A program made the position numbers and the translations under genes. This document shows positions 15,281 to 23,069 of a DNA stretch of 32,333 nt, piece by piece. Below the pieces are notes generated by a model. That model did no database searches and was not told where the DNA came from. It saw only the letters and a list, made by a program, of their open reading frames with translations. Source of the DNA: a bacterium (GTDB lineage Bacteria > Chloroflexota > Dormibacteria > Aeolococcales > Bog-877); contig JAJYWQ010000051.1 of the NCBI GenBank assembly GCA_021791415.1, forward strand, positions 1-32,333, given 5' to 3'. Position 1 is the first letter of the stretch. The number at the start of each line of letters is the position of its first letter.

Positions 15281-17762
15281 GTCGCCCCGGGATCACGTCC
15301 GCCTGGTCCTGGTCTCCCACAGCTCCCACCTGGCGGCCAGCGCTGCCGCCCTGGCCGCGGCCATGGCACCTGAGGTGCAGGTGTTGCCGGCTGGCGGGGT
15401 GGGGGATGACCCGGCCGTGCTGGGGACGGACGCCAAGCGGGTGGCGGAATCCATTGGGCGCGCCTGGTCCCCGGCCGGAGTGGTAGTCCTCATGGACCTG
15501 GGCAGCGCCGTCCTCTCCGCCGAGCTGGCGCTGGACCTGCTCCCTGAGGACCGGCGCCAGGGCGTCAGACTCAGCTCCGCCCCACTTGTCGAAGGGGCGG
15601 TGGCGGCGGCGGTGGCCGCCCAGGGCGGAGCGGACGTCGCCCAAGTGGTCCGGGAGGCCGAGGCGGGGCTCGCCGGCAAGCGTGCCCAGTTGGGCGAGGG
15701 GAGTCCCACCCCCCAGACCGTGCCCGGCGCGGAAGAGGGCGTGGGGTGGAGGGAGCTCACGGTCCGGGTGGACATTCCCATGGGGCTCCACGCCCGGCCC
15801 GCGGCCCGGGTGGTCCAGCAGCTGGCGGGGCTGGAGGCGGAGGTCCGGGCCACCAACGTGACCAGCGGTGAGGGACCGGTCAGCGCCCGCAGCCTCAACG
15901 CCCTCGCCACCCTCCAGGTGGGACCAGCACAGCTCCTCCTCCTCGAGGCCCGCGGCGCGGACGCGGGGGAGGCGCTCGGCCGGATCGCCAGGCTGGCCGA
16001 CCGCGCCTTCGACGACCTGGAGGAAACCGCCCCGGCGCCCCCCACGGCGGCCGCCCCGGCGCCCCCCGCCGCCGGAGTCCTGGTGGGACTGCCAGCGTCT
16101 CCGGGCTCCGCGGTCGGCGAGGTGGTCCACCTCGAACAGGCTGAGCTGGTGGTCACCGACCGGGTGCCGGGCCCCCCGGAGCGGGAGCTGGGCTCACTGG
16201 AGGGGGCGCTGGGGGCCGTGCGAGAGGAGCTGCGGGAGCTGCGCGACCGGACGGCCAGGCGATCGGGCAACTACGCCGCGGCCATTCTGGACGCCGACCT
16301 TCTCTTTCTGGACGACCCAGAGCTCGCCGGGCGCGCGCGGGAGGCGATCTCCGCCGGAGGAGTGACCGCGGAAGCCGCCTGGCAGGCTGCCGCCCGGGCC
16401 GCCCGCGCCAGCTGGGAGCGGGTCGCCGACCCCCGGCTGCGCCTCCGAGCCGCCGACCTGGACGGGGTGGCCACGAGGGTTCTGGCCCACCTGCTGGGGT
16501 CCCCGGAGGTGAGGCCCACCGGGTCCGGCGTGCTGGTTGCCGAGGAGCTGAACCCCGCGGACACCGCCCAGCTGGACCCGGCGTCCGTCCTCGGGATAGC
16601 CACCGCCGCCGGGGGCCCTACCTCGCACAGTGCCATCCTGGCGCGGACCCTCGGCATCCCGGCGGTGGTCGGGGTGGGGAAGGGGCTGCTCGAGATTCCC
16701 GCCGGGCGGACGGTGCTCCTGGACGGCGACCGGGGAGTCGTCCGGCTCGACCCCACTGAGGAGGAGAGGGACGCCGTGCGACAGGGGGCCGCCCGGCGCG
16801 CCGAGGCCGCCCGCGCCGCCTCCCAGGACGCCAGCCGCCCGGCTCGGACCGGGGACGGGGTGGCCGTGGAGGTGGCGGCCAACATTGGGTCGGTGGAGGA
16901 CGCCCGGGCCTCCGTCCTGGCCGGCGCCGATGGGGTGGGGCTGCTGCGGACCGAGTTCCTCTTCCAGGACCGACCGGTCCTGCCCGACGAGGAGGCGCAG
17001 TTTCGCGAGTACAGCGAGATCGCCGAGGCCCTTCAGGGCCGGCCGCTCACCATCCGCACGCTGGACGTGGGCGCGGACAAGCCCCTGCCCTCACTGCCCC
17101 GGGACCCCGAGCCCAACCCGGCCCTCGGGGTGCGCGGCCTGCGCCTCGGTCTCGCCCGGCGAGACCTCCTCCTGACCCAGCTGGCGGCGGTGGCCCGGGT
17201 GGCGGCCGAGCACCGGGTCCGGGTCATGTTCCCCATGGTGGCGACGGTGGGCGAGGTGCGCAGCGCGCGGGAGCTCCTGGCCTCGCTGCCGGCGCCGGAG
17301 CGCAGGGCAGGGGTCCCACCGCTGGAGGTGGGGATCATGGTCGAGGTTCCGGCGGCTGCCCTGGCCGCGGACCGGCTGGCCGAGCTGGTGGACTTCCTTT
17401 CGATAGGCACCAATGACCTCTCCCAGTACACCATGGCGGCCGACCGGGGAAACGGCGGGTTGCGGGGACTGGCAGACCCACTTCACCCGGCGGTCCTCCG
17501 CCTCATCCAGCTGACCGCGGCGGCCGCCACCGGGGCGCGCTGGGCGGGGGTCTGCGGCGAGCTGGCTGGGGATCCCCTGGCCACCGAACTGCTGATCGGG
17601 CTGGGGGTTCGAGAGTTGTCCGCCGCGCCGCGGCTGGTGCCGGGGGTCAAGGAGGCGGTCCGCGCCGCCACCCTCACGCGGGCGCGCGGCCTGGCCGAGC
17701 GGGCACTTCAGCTGCCCGACGCCGCCGCGGTTCGGGAGCTGCTGGCAGCGCCTCGCCGCTGA
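15267..17762 (+). CDS. dhaM: DhaM - HPr - complete Enzyme I fusion (PTS phosphoryl donor for DHA kinase)
   Basis: One 831-residue protein carrying the whole phosphorelay from PEP to DhaL. Residues 1-135 are the EIIA-Man-like DhaM domain with active His18 in VSHSSH. Residues about 160-250 are HPr with His175 in GLHARPAARVV. From about 271 to the end is Enzyme I: phosphohistidine His454 in GGPTSHSAILART, then the full PEP-binding barrel with GADGVGLLRTEFLF, FPMVATVGEV, GTNDLSQYTMAADR and Cys763 in CGELAGD. In E. coli DhaM the Enzyme I part is truncated before the PEP domain, so general EI is needed; here all elements for PEP use are present. An Ala/Pro linker joins HPr to EI. The ATG at 15267 overlaps glpC. 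No sugar-specific PTS gene is nearby, so a dedicated DHA kinase role is inferred. Confidence 0.92.
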   Translation: MAAAESPRDHVRLVLVSHSSHLAASAAALAAAMAPEVQVLPAGGVGDDPAVLGTDAKRVAESIGRAWSPAGVVVLMDLGSAVLSAELALDLLPEDRRQGVRLSSAPLVEGAVAAAVAAQGGADVAQVVREAEAGLAGKRAQLGEGSPTPQTVPGAEEGVGWRELTVRVDIPMGLHARPAARVVQQLAGLEAEVRATNVTSGEGPVSARSLNALATLQVGPAQLLLLEARGADAGEALGRIARLADRAFDDLEETAPAPPTAAAPAPPAAGVLVGLPASPGSAVGEVVHLEQAELVVTDRVPGPPERELGSLEGALGAVREELRELRDRTARRSGNYAAAILDADLLFLDDPELAGRAREAISAGGVTAEAAWQAAARAARASWERVADPRLRLRAADLDGVATRVLAHLLGSPEVRPTGSGVLVAEELNPADTAQLDPASVLGIATAAGGPTSHSAILARTLGIPAVVGVGKGLLEIPAGRTVLLDGDRGVVRLDPTEEERDAVRQGAARRAEAARAASQDASRPARTGDGVAVEVAANIGSVEDARASVLAGADGVGLLRTEFLFQDRPVLPDEEAQFREYSEIAEALQGRPLTIRTLDVGADKPLPSLPRDPEPNPALGVRGLRLGLARRDLLLTQLAAVARVAAEHRVRVMFPMVATVGEVRSARELLASLPAPERRAGVPPLEVGIMVEVPAAALAADRLAELVDFLSIGTNDLSQYTMAADRGNGGLRGLADPLHPAVLRLIQLTAAAATGARWAGVCGELAGDPLATELLIGLGVRELSAAPRLVPGVKEAVRAATLTRARGLAERALQLPDAAAVRELLAAPRR

Positions 17763-17787
17763 CCGTCGCGCATCTCCCTGCTACGAT
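17759..17787 (+). promoter_or_regulatory. Possible promoter of the pgsA-epimerase operon
   Basis: CTGACC (17759-17764) and TACGAT (17782-17787) with a 17-bp spacer. The -35 box overlaps the stop codon of the Enzyme I fusion. The sequence GCTACGAT belongs to a GCTAnnnT pattern seen before several other genes here. It lies 60 bp before the gene start. Confidence 0.4.
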
Positions 17788-17847
17788 CTGCGGCGAGGTG
17801 GAGCCGCAAGCGAGAGCCACGCGGCGCCGCGTGCGCCCGGGTCGCTG

Positions 17848-18465
17848 ATGGGCGCTCGCGGGACCGCACCCAGCCCCTCCGGAGCCGAGGCAGCGGCGCC
17901 GGCCCGGGGCGGCCCCTGGCAGACCGGGGCGGTGGCCGGAGCCACCGGGGTGCGCCTCGCTGCCGCCCCCGCCGTCATGGCGCTCTGCCTGGCCGCCGAC
18001 TACCTGGCGGCCCTGCTGGTGTTCGCGGTTGCGGCCGCCACCGACTATCTGGACGGATACCTGGCCCGTCGCTGGCGGGTGACCACCGCCACCGGCAGCT
18101 TCCTCGACACCACCGCCGACAAGCTGCTGGTGACCGCCGCCCTGGTGGCGCTGGTGGCGGTGGGCCGCGCCTCTCCCTGGGCGGCCGCCGCCATCGTGGG
18201 TCGGGAGGTGATGATCCTCGGCCTGAGGGCGGCCGTGGCGTCCCACGGGGTGGTGGTGGTCGCCTCGCAGCTGGGACGGATCAAGGCCACCATGCAGTTC
18301 GTGGCGGTGGCCGCCTCTCTGTACGCTGCGGGCCCCGCCCTCGGCCCCCTGCCCCTCTACCAGTGGCTTATGTGGCTGGCGGTGGCGCTCACCCTCCTCT
18401 CCGCCGCTGACTACCTGCGCCGCTTCTCCGGGGTGGCCGCCGGCCGGACCGGGGCGCCCGGATGA
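17848..18465 (+). CDS. pgsA: CDP-alcohol phosphatidyltransferase, probable phosphatidylglycerophosphate synthase
   Basis: A 205-residue membrane enzyme expected to make phosphatidylglycerol phosphate from CDP-diacylglycerol and glycerol-3-phosphate. The catalytic signature D-x2-DG-x2-AR-x8-G-x3-D-x3-D is complete: Asp66, Asp69, Gly70, Ala73, Arg74, Gly83, Asp87 and Asp91, followed by Lys as in PgsA. The usual NLPN-type N-terminus is replaced by an Ala/Gly/Pro-rich leader of about 25 residues. The ATG at 17848 has no clear ribosome site, so the start is uncertain. It overlaps the next gene by ATGA. It differs from the inositol-type enzyme in the first operon and lies beside an acyltransferase, so PgsA is preferred; the head group is inferred. 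Confidence 0.8.
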   Translation: MGARGTAPSPSGAEAAAPARGGPWQTGAVAGATGVRLAAAPAVMALCLAADYLAALLVFAVAAATDYLDGYLARRWRVTTATGSFLDTTADKLLVTAALVALVAVGRASPWAAAAIVGREVMILGLRAAVASHGVVVVASQLGRIKATMQFVAVAASLYAAGPALGPLPLYQWLMWLAVALTLLSAADYLRRFSGVAAGRTGAPG

Positions 18466-19445
18466 GCTCCGCTGCGGTGGTGGTCGTAGGGGCTACCGGG
18501 TTCCTCGGTTCGGCGCTTCTCGCCGACCTCGTGGCCACCGGAGTCGAGCCCCGCGGCACCTTTCGGTCCCCCGGGGGCGAGGCCGCCGTAGCGCGACTCG
18601 GGGGGCAGCCGGTCCCCGCCGACCTCCTCGATCCAGCGAGCCTTCGCCGAGCCCTGGACGGCACCTCCCTCGCCTACCACCTGGGCGGGCTGAACAGCCT
18701 GTGTCCCCGGGACCCGGGCCGACTCTTCGAGGTCAACCTGCGGGGGTCGGCCAACTTGATCCAGGCGGCCGCGGCCGTGGGCGTGCGCCGGGTCGTCTAC
18801 ACCTCCTCCGCCGCCACCATCGGGGAGCCGGCAGGGCAGGTCGCCACCGAGGGGTCGGCGCACCGTGGGTGGTTCCTCTCCACCTACGAGCGCTCCAAGT
18901 ACCTCGCCGAGCGTCGGGTTCTGGAGCTGGGACAGGAGCTGGGGGTGGAGGTGGTCTGCCTCAATCCCTCCTCGGTCCAGGGCCCCGGCCGCACGGGAGG
19001 GACGGCCCGCTTCCTCATCCGCTACGCCCAGGGCAGGTTGCGCTGGATGGTCCGGACCCGGGTGAGCATGCTGGCCGTCGGCGACTGCGTCGCCGCCCAC
19101 CGGCTGGCTGCCGAGCGGGGCCGACCGGGTCGGCGCTACCTGCTCAACTCGTTCACCATGCCGATCGAGGAATTGCTGGAGCTGGCGGGCCGGATCTCCG
19201 GCGTGCACCACCGTCTTCGCTTCCTGCCGCCGCGGCTGGCCGTGGCCGGCGCGGTGGCCGTGGGGCGCCTGGCCGCCATCACCGGCCGCCGCCCGCCCGT
19301 GTGCGGGGAGATGGTGCGGACCCTGCTGCATGGCCATGCCTACGACGGCGCCGAGGCGGCGCGGGAGCTCGGCCTCACCTACACCTCAGCCGAGGACCTT
19401 CTTCGCCAGACCTTCGCCTGGTACCGCTCCCAGAAGCTTCTCTGA
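18462..19445 (+). CDS. NAD(P)-dependent epimerase/dehydratase (extended SDR)
   Basis: A 327-residue extended short-chain dehydrogenase. The nucleotide loop is GATGFLG at residues 10-16. The catalytic pair is Tyr142 and Lys146 in YERSK, with the serine in VVYTSSAATIG. It resembles the dihydroflavonol-reductase / hopanoid-associated epimerase (HpnA-like) and 3-beta-hydroxysteroid dehydrogenase-like subgroup; the substrate cannot be read from the sequence. It is translationally coupled to pgsA (ATGA) and followed by a PlsC-type acyltransferase, so a lipid or lipid-linked sugar substrate is plausible. Confidence 0.8.
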   Translation: MSSAAVVVVGATGFLGSALLADLVATGVEPRGTFRSPGGEAAVARLGGQPVPADLLDPASLRRALDGTSLAYHLGGLNSLCPRDPGRLFEVNLRGSANLIQAAAAVGVRRVVYTSSAATIGEPAGQVATEGSAHRGWFLSTYERSKYLAERRVLELGQELGVEVVCLNPSSVQGPGRTGGTARFLIRYAQGRLRWMVRTRVSMLAVGDCVAAHRLAAERGRPGRRYLLNSFTMPIEELLELAGRISGVHHRLRFLPPRLAVAGAVAVGRLAAITGRRPPVCGEMVRTLLHGHAYDGAEAARELGLTYTSAEDLLRQTFAWYRSQKLL

Positions 19446-19472
19446 GCCGGGGCGGTCCCGCGGCTCCCGGCC

Positions 19473-19478
19473 TATACT
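19473..19478 (+). promoter_or_regulatory. -10-like box TATACT before the PlsC-type gene
   Basis: TATACT lies 28 bp after the epimerase stop and 33 bp before the GTG at 19511. No matching -35 box is seen at the normal distance. It resembles the boxes before purE, the ferredoxin gene and dxs. Confidence 0.35.
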
Positions 19479-19510
19479 CAAAGTTGGCCGGCCTGGTCGG
19501 GGCCTGGACG

Positions 19511-20320
19511 GTGAGGCAGCGGCCCTGCGGGGAGATGCGGATTTTGGAGCAAGGCGAGCGGCCCAGGCCCTGGCGCCGAGCTTACCGCCGTGACCGCGAC
19601 CTGCCCTGGGCGCGCAGCCCAGCGGCGCGAGCGGTCCGGGGAGCCCTGCTCAACTTCGTGATCGGGCCGGTGGTTCACCACTACGGCCATCCCCGGGTGC
19701 GGGGGCTGGAGAACCTGCGCGGGCTGAGGCCCCCCTTCCTCCTGGCCGCCAACCACTCCAGCCACCTGGACACCCCGGCCATCCTGCTGGCCCTGCCGCC
19801 CCGGTTGAGGCGCCGGACCCTGGTGGCGGCGGCCGCCGACTACTTTTTCGACGAGCCCTGGAAGGGGGCGTTGGTGGCGCTGGCGGTGGGGGCGATCGCC
19901 GTCGAGCGGGAACGCCCTCCCCGCCAGTCAGTGAAGCTGGTGCGCCGCCTGCTTCAGGAGGGCTGGAACCTGGTGGTGTTCCCGGAGGGGGGCCGAAGCC
20001 ACGACGGCCGCCTGCACCGGGGCAAGCGGGGCATCGCCCACCTGGCGGCGGCGGCCGGGGTCCCGGTGGTGCCGGTGGGGATCGTCGGCACCTTCGCGGC
20101 TCTCCCCGCGGGGTACCACTGGCCGCGCCGAAGCCAGCTCGAGGTGCGCTTCGGGAAGCCGATGTTCCGCAATGCCCAGGAGCGGCCCCAGCCCGGCCCG
20201 GCCGGGCTCAGGTCAGCCACCGAGGGGATCATGGCCTCGATCCAGGCGCTGACCGGTCAGGAGCTCGCCGCCGAGGAGGCCGTGCCCCTCGATGCCGGCG
20301 GTGCCCGCCGGGCCAGCTGA
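19511..20320 (+). CDS. PlsC-type 1-acyl-glycerol-3-phosphate acyltransferase
   Basis: A member of the PlsC/LPLAT family that acylates a lysophospholipid, usually lysophosphatidic acid. The H-x4-D motif is NHSSHLD with His82 and Asp87 counting from 19511. The acceptor-binding FPEGGRS block follows, along with [11 protein letters not shown]. The start is uncertain: GTG at 19511 lies about 26 nt after a predicted transcription start and gives 269 residues, while the ATG at 19535 has GGGGAG directly abutting it, too close to act. The frame is open much further upstream, but that part is antisense-like shadow of the epimerase. Preceded by pgsA and the epimerase, it belongs to phospholipid assembly. 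Confidence 0.85.
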   Translation: MRQRPCGEMRILEQGERPRPWRRAYRRDRDLPWARSPAARAVRGALLNFVIGPVVHHYGHPRVRGLENLRGLRPPFLLAANHSSHLDTPAILLALPPRLRRRTLVAAAADYFFDEPWKGALVALAVGAIAVERERPPRQSVKLVRRLLQEGWNLVVFPEGGRSHDGRLHRGKRGIAHLAAAAGVPVVPVGIVGTFAALPAGYHWPRRSQLEVRFGKPMFRNAQERPQPGPAGLRSATEGIMASIQALTGQELAAEEAVPLDAGGARRAS

Positions 20321-20330
20321 CCCTCCCCGC

Positions 20331-20336
20331 TACCCT
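20331..20336 (+). promoter_or_regulatory. -10 box placing the purE transcript start at its ATG (leaderless)
   Basis: TACCCT lies 6 nt before the ATG at 20343, so transcription would begin on or next to the start codon. There is no Shine-Dalgarno sequence between them. The preceding bases (CCCGC) fit the GCTAnnnT pattern. Confidence 0.5.
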
Positions 20337-20342
20337 GTCCCC

Positions 20343-20867
20343 ATGGAAGCGCTGAGGCACCCCCAGGCCGCCGACGCGCCGCTCGTGGGCGTGTTGATGG
20401 GGTCTCGCTCGGACTGGGAGACCATGCGGCACTCCGCGGAGACCCTGGAGGGCCTCGGAGTCCCCCATGAGGTGCGGGTGGTGTCCGCCCACCGGACTCC
20501 CGAGCTGCTCAGCCGGTACGCCGCCGAGGCGCAGGGCAGGGGGCTCAGGGTGCTGATCGCCGGCGCCGGGGGAGCCGCCCACCTGCCGGGAATGCTGGCT
20601 GCCGGAACCCATCTGCCGGTCCTGGGAGTGCCCGTGGAGACCAAGGCGCTCGGCGGGCTCGATTCCCTCCTGGCCATCGTCCAGATGCCCGCCGGGGTCC
20701 CCGTGGGCACCCTGGCGGTGGGAAGGGCAGGCGCGGTGAACGCGGCATTGCTGGCGGCCGCCATCCTGGCCCTCTCCGATTCCGGCGTTCAGTCACGGCT
20801 CCTGGACTACCGCCGCCACCAAACCGAGGAGGTGCTCGCCACCGGCGACCCCCGGCAGGCGGGCTAG
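20343..20867 (+). CDS. purE: N5-carboxyaminoimidazole ribonucleotide mutase, class I
   Basis: A 174-residue purine-pathway enzyme that converts N5-CAIR to CAIR. Signatures are GSRSDWETM near the N-terminus, VSAHRTPE with the catalytic histidine, and [25 protein letters not shown]. The ATG at 20343 starts just before the conserved fold; the open frame upstream has no similarity and the -10 box sits 6 nt before the ATG. It is immediately followed by purK, the enzyme that supplies its substrate. Presence of PurK shows class I rather than class II PurE. Confidence 0.95.
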   Translation: MEALRHPQAADAPLVGVLMGSRSDWETMRHSAETLEGLGVPHEVRVVSAHRTPELLSRYAAEAQGRGLRVLIAGAGGAAHLPGMLAAGTHLPVLGVPVETKALGGLDSLLAIVQMPAGVPVGTLAVGRAGAVNAALLAAAILALSDSGVQSRLLDYRRHQTEEVLATGDPRQAG

Positions 20868-20870
20868 CCG

Positions 20871-21983
20871 GTGGTGCGGGTGGGCTGCCTCGGAGGTGGC
20901 CAGCTGGGGCGGATGTTGGCCCTGGCGGGGAGGCCCCTGGGACTCAGCTTCACCTTCCTGGAGCCTCAGCCCAACTCCTCGGCGGGCCAGGTGGGCTCAC
21001 AGCTTCAGGGAGCCTACGACGACCCCCAGCGGCTGCGCGAGCTGGCGGAGGGCAGCGACCTGGTGACCTTCGAGTTCGAGTCGGTTCCCGAACGGGCAGC
21101 CACGGAGCTGGCCCGCCGGTGCCCCGTCTTCCCCCCGCCTAGGGCCCTGGCGGTGGCCCAGGACCGGCTCCGGGAGAAGGAGATCTTCGCGCAGCTCGGG
21201 ATCCCCAGCGCCCCCTATCAGCCGGTGGCCGGCCCCTCGGACCTGCTCCCGGCGCTGGAGGCTGTGCCGCCCCCGGCACGCCTCAAGACCAGGACCCTGG
21301 GCTATGACGGCCATGGCCAGGTCAGGGTGGACGATCTGGAGTCGCTGCGGCGGGCCTTCGAGGCCGTCCGGGGCGTCCCCTCCATCCTGGAGCAGGAGCA
21401 GCATTTCAGCCGCGAGCTCTCGGTCCTGGGGGTGCGCTCGAGCCGGGGAGAGCTGGCGTTCTATCCCCTCGCGGAGAACCACCACGAGGGATCGGTGCTG
21501 CGCCTCTCCATCGCTCCGGCGCCGCGTCTTGGGGCCACGCTGCAGCGGCGCGCGGAGGAGATCTGCGCCGCGGTGATGGAGGAGCTGGAGTACGTCGGGA
21601 CGATGGCCATCGAGCTCTTCGACGAGGAGGGGGAGCTGGTGGCCAACGAGATAGCTCCGCGAGTCCACAACTCCGGCCACTGGACCATCGAGGGGGCGGT
21701 CACCTCTCAGTTCGAGAACCACCTCCGGGCCGGCCTGGGGTGGCCGCTGGGGGAGACCTCGGCCCTGGGCCGTTCGGTGATGGTCAACATCCTCGGCGAG
21801 CTGCCCCCGACCCCGAGTGTCCTCGAGGTCCCGGCAAGCCACCTGCACCTCTACGGGAAGGAGCCCCGGGCGGGCCGCAAGCTGGGCCACGTCACCGTCT
21901 ACCCCGCCCCGGACTTCGGTGGCGTGCTGATGCTGGGGCGCCTTCCGGGCATCCGGGTCCCGCCCGCGGCCACCTCCGGATGA
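20871..21983 (+). CDS. purK: N5-carboxyaminoimidazole ribonucleotide synthase
   Basis: An ATP-grasp enzyme of 370 residues that makes N5-CAIR from AIR, bicarbonate and ATP. The N-terminal GGGQLGRMLALA is the PurK signature. Further blocks are TFEFESVP, KTRTLGYDGHGQ, SRELSVLG, YPLAENHHEGSVLRLS and NEIAPRVHNSGHWTIEG with metal-binding residues. The start is one of two adjacent GTG codons (20871 or 20874), 3-6 bp after purE; no strong ribosome site, so coupling to purE is likely. Its stop overlaps the holB start by ATGA. Confidence 0.95.
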   Translation: MVRVGCLGGGQLGRMLALAGRPLGLSFTFLEPQPNSSAGQVGSQLQGAYDDPQRLRELAEGSDLVTFEFESVPERAATELARRCPVFPPPRALAVAQDRLREKEIFAQLGIPSAPYQPVAGPSDLLPALEAVPPPARLKTRTLGYDGHGQVRVDDLESLRRAFEAVRGVPSILEQEQHFSRELSVLGVRSSRGELAFYPLAENHHEGSVLRLSIAPAPRLGATLQRRAEEICAAVMEELEYVGTMAIELFDEEGELVANEIAPRVHNSGHWTIEGAVTSQFENHLRAGLGWPLGETSALGRSVMVNILGELPPTPSVLEVPASHLHLYGKEPRAGRKLGHVTVYPAPDFGGVLMLGRLPGIRVPPAATSG

Positions 21984-23059
21984 CGCCGGCGCCGGCCGCG
22001 GCCCGCACCGGCGACCGGGGAGGCCCCGAGCACCGCCCCGGCCGGCTCGCCGAGGTGGTGGGCCACGGGATGCAGCGCCAGCAGCTTGAGCGGCAGGTCC
22101 TGCAGGGCGCTCTCGCCCACGCCTACTGGATCTCCGGACCGGCGCGCGTCGGGAAGACCACCCTGGCCCTGGCACTGGCCTCCGAGCTGCTCCAGGCGGA
22201 GAGCTGGCCGGGAGGGCTGGGTGCCCACCCCGACTTCTGGCTGGACGACCAGCAGGAGAGCCTGGGGGTGGATCGGGTGCGGGGCCCGGAGGGAGAGATG
22301 GGGCCTTCTCTGCAGCACTTCCTCAGCCTCTCGGCCTACGCCTCCGGGCCCAAGGTGGCGGTGCTGGCCAACGCCGACCGGCTCACCCTCCCGGCTGCCA
22401 ACAGCCTTCTGCGCCTTTTGGAGGAGCCTCCCCGGGAGTCGATCCTCATCCTGACGACATCCAGGCCGGACTCAGAACACCTTCCGGGGACTTTGCGCAG
22501 CCGCTGTCAGCAACTCGGTCTGGGCCCGGTCGCGACCCCCCTGATCGCCAGCTGGCTGGCGGATTCAGGCCGACCGAAGCTGGAGTGTGAGACCGCGGCC
22601 GCGATCTCCGAAGGGCGGCCGGGGCTGGCCCTGGAGCTGGTCTCCGACCCCGAGCTGGCCTCTCGGACCGCCGGGCTCTTGGATTCCTTCCTGGGTTGCC
22701 GCGATCGCGGCCCGGCGGGCTGGCTCGAGCTGAGCCGGGAGCTCGCCGAGCGCGGCCGGGAGCGGGAGATGGCCTGGGAGGCGCTGCGCACCTGGGCGGC
22801 CTTCCTCAGGACCTGCTGCACCCTGGCGGCCGGGGCCGAGCCGCCCCCTGGGCCGCCGGCGTTTCGGACGGAGGGCGAGTCGTGGGCGCGAGCGCTGGGG
22901 CTTCCGGAGTGCCTGAGGCGCTACGATCTGGCCGTGGAGGGCCTTTCGCGACTCGCCGAGGGGGCCACCGCCAGGCTGGTCTTGGACCGTCTGCTGTTGC
23001 TGACCTTCGGAGCCTTCGATTCCCACCCCACGGCCCCTGCCGGCCGGGTGCGTCCTTGA
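21980..23059 (+). CDS. holB: DNA polymerase III subunit delta prime
   Basis: The clamp-loader delta prime subunit, an AAA+ protein of 359 residues. The Walker A loop is GPARVGKT at 53-60. NSLLRLLEEPP and the sensor-like LRSRCQ are the typical delta prime/gamma blocks. The zinc-binding cysteines found in many delta prime and gamma subunits are not seen. The ATG at 21980 overlaps the purK stop; the open frame further upstream is shadow of purK. In many bacteria thymidylate kinase precedes holB, but here purK does. The following ricT gene is a common partner in Gram-positive genomes. Confidence 0.85.
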   Translation: MTPAPAAARTGDRGGPEHRPGRLAEVVGHGMQRQQLERQVLQGALAHAYWISGPARVGKTTLALALASELLQAESWPGGLGAHPDFWLDDQQESLGVDRVRGPEGEMGPSLQHFLSLSAYASGPKVAVLANADRLTLPAANSLLRLLEEPPRESILILTTSRPDSEHLPGTLRSRCQQLGLGPVATPLIASWLADSGRPKLECETAAAISEGRPGLALELVSDPELASRTAGLLDSFLGCRDRGPAGWLELSRELAERGREREMAWEALRTWAAFLRTCCTLAAGAEPPPGPPAFRTEGESWARALGLPECLRRYDLAVEGLSRLAEGATARLVLDRLLLLTFGAFDSHPTAPAGRVRP

Positions 23060-23069
23060 GGAGATCCTG

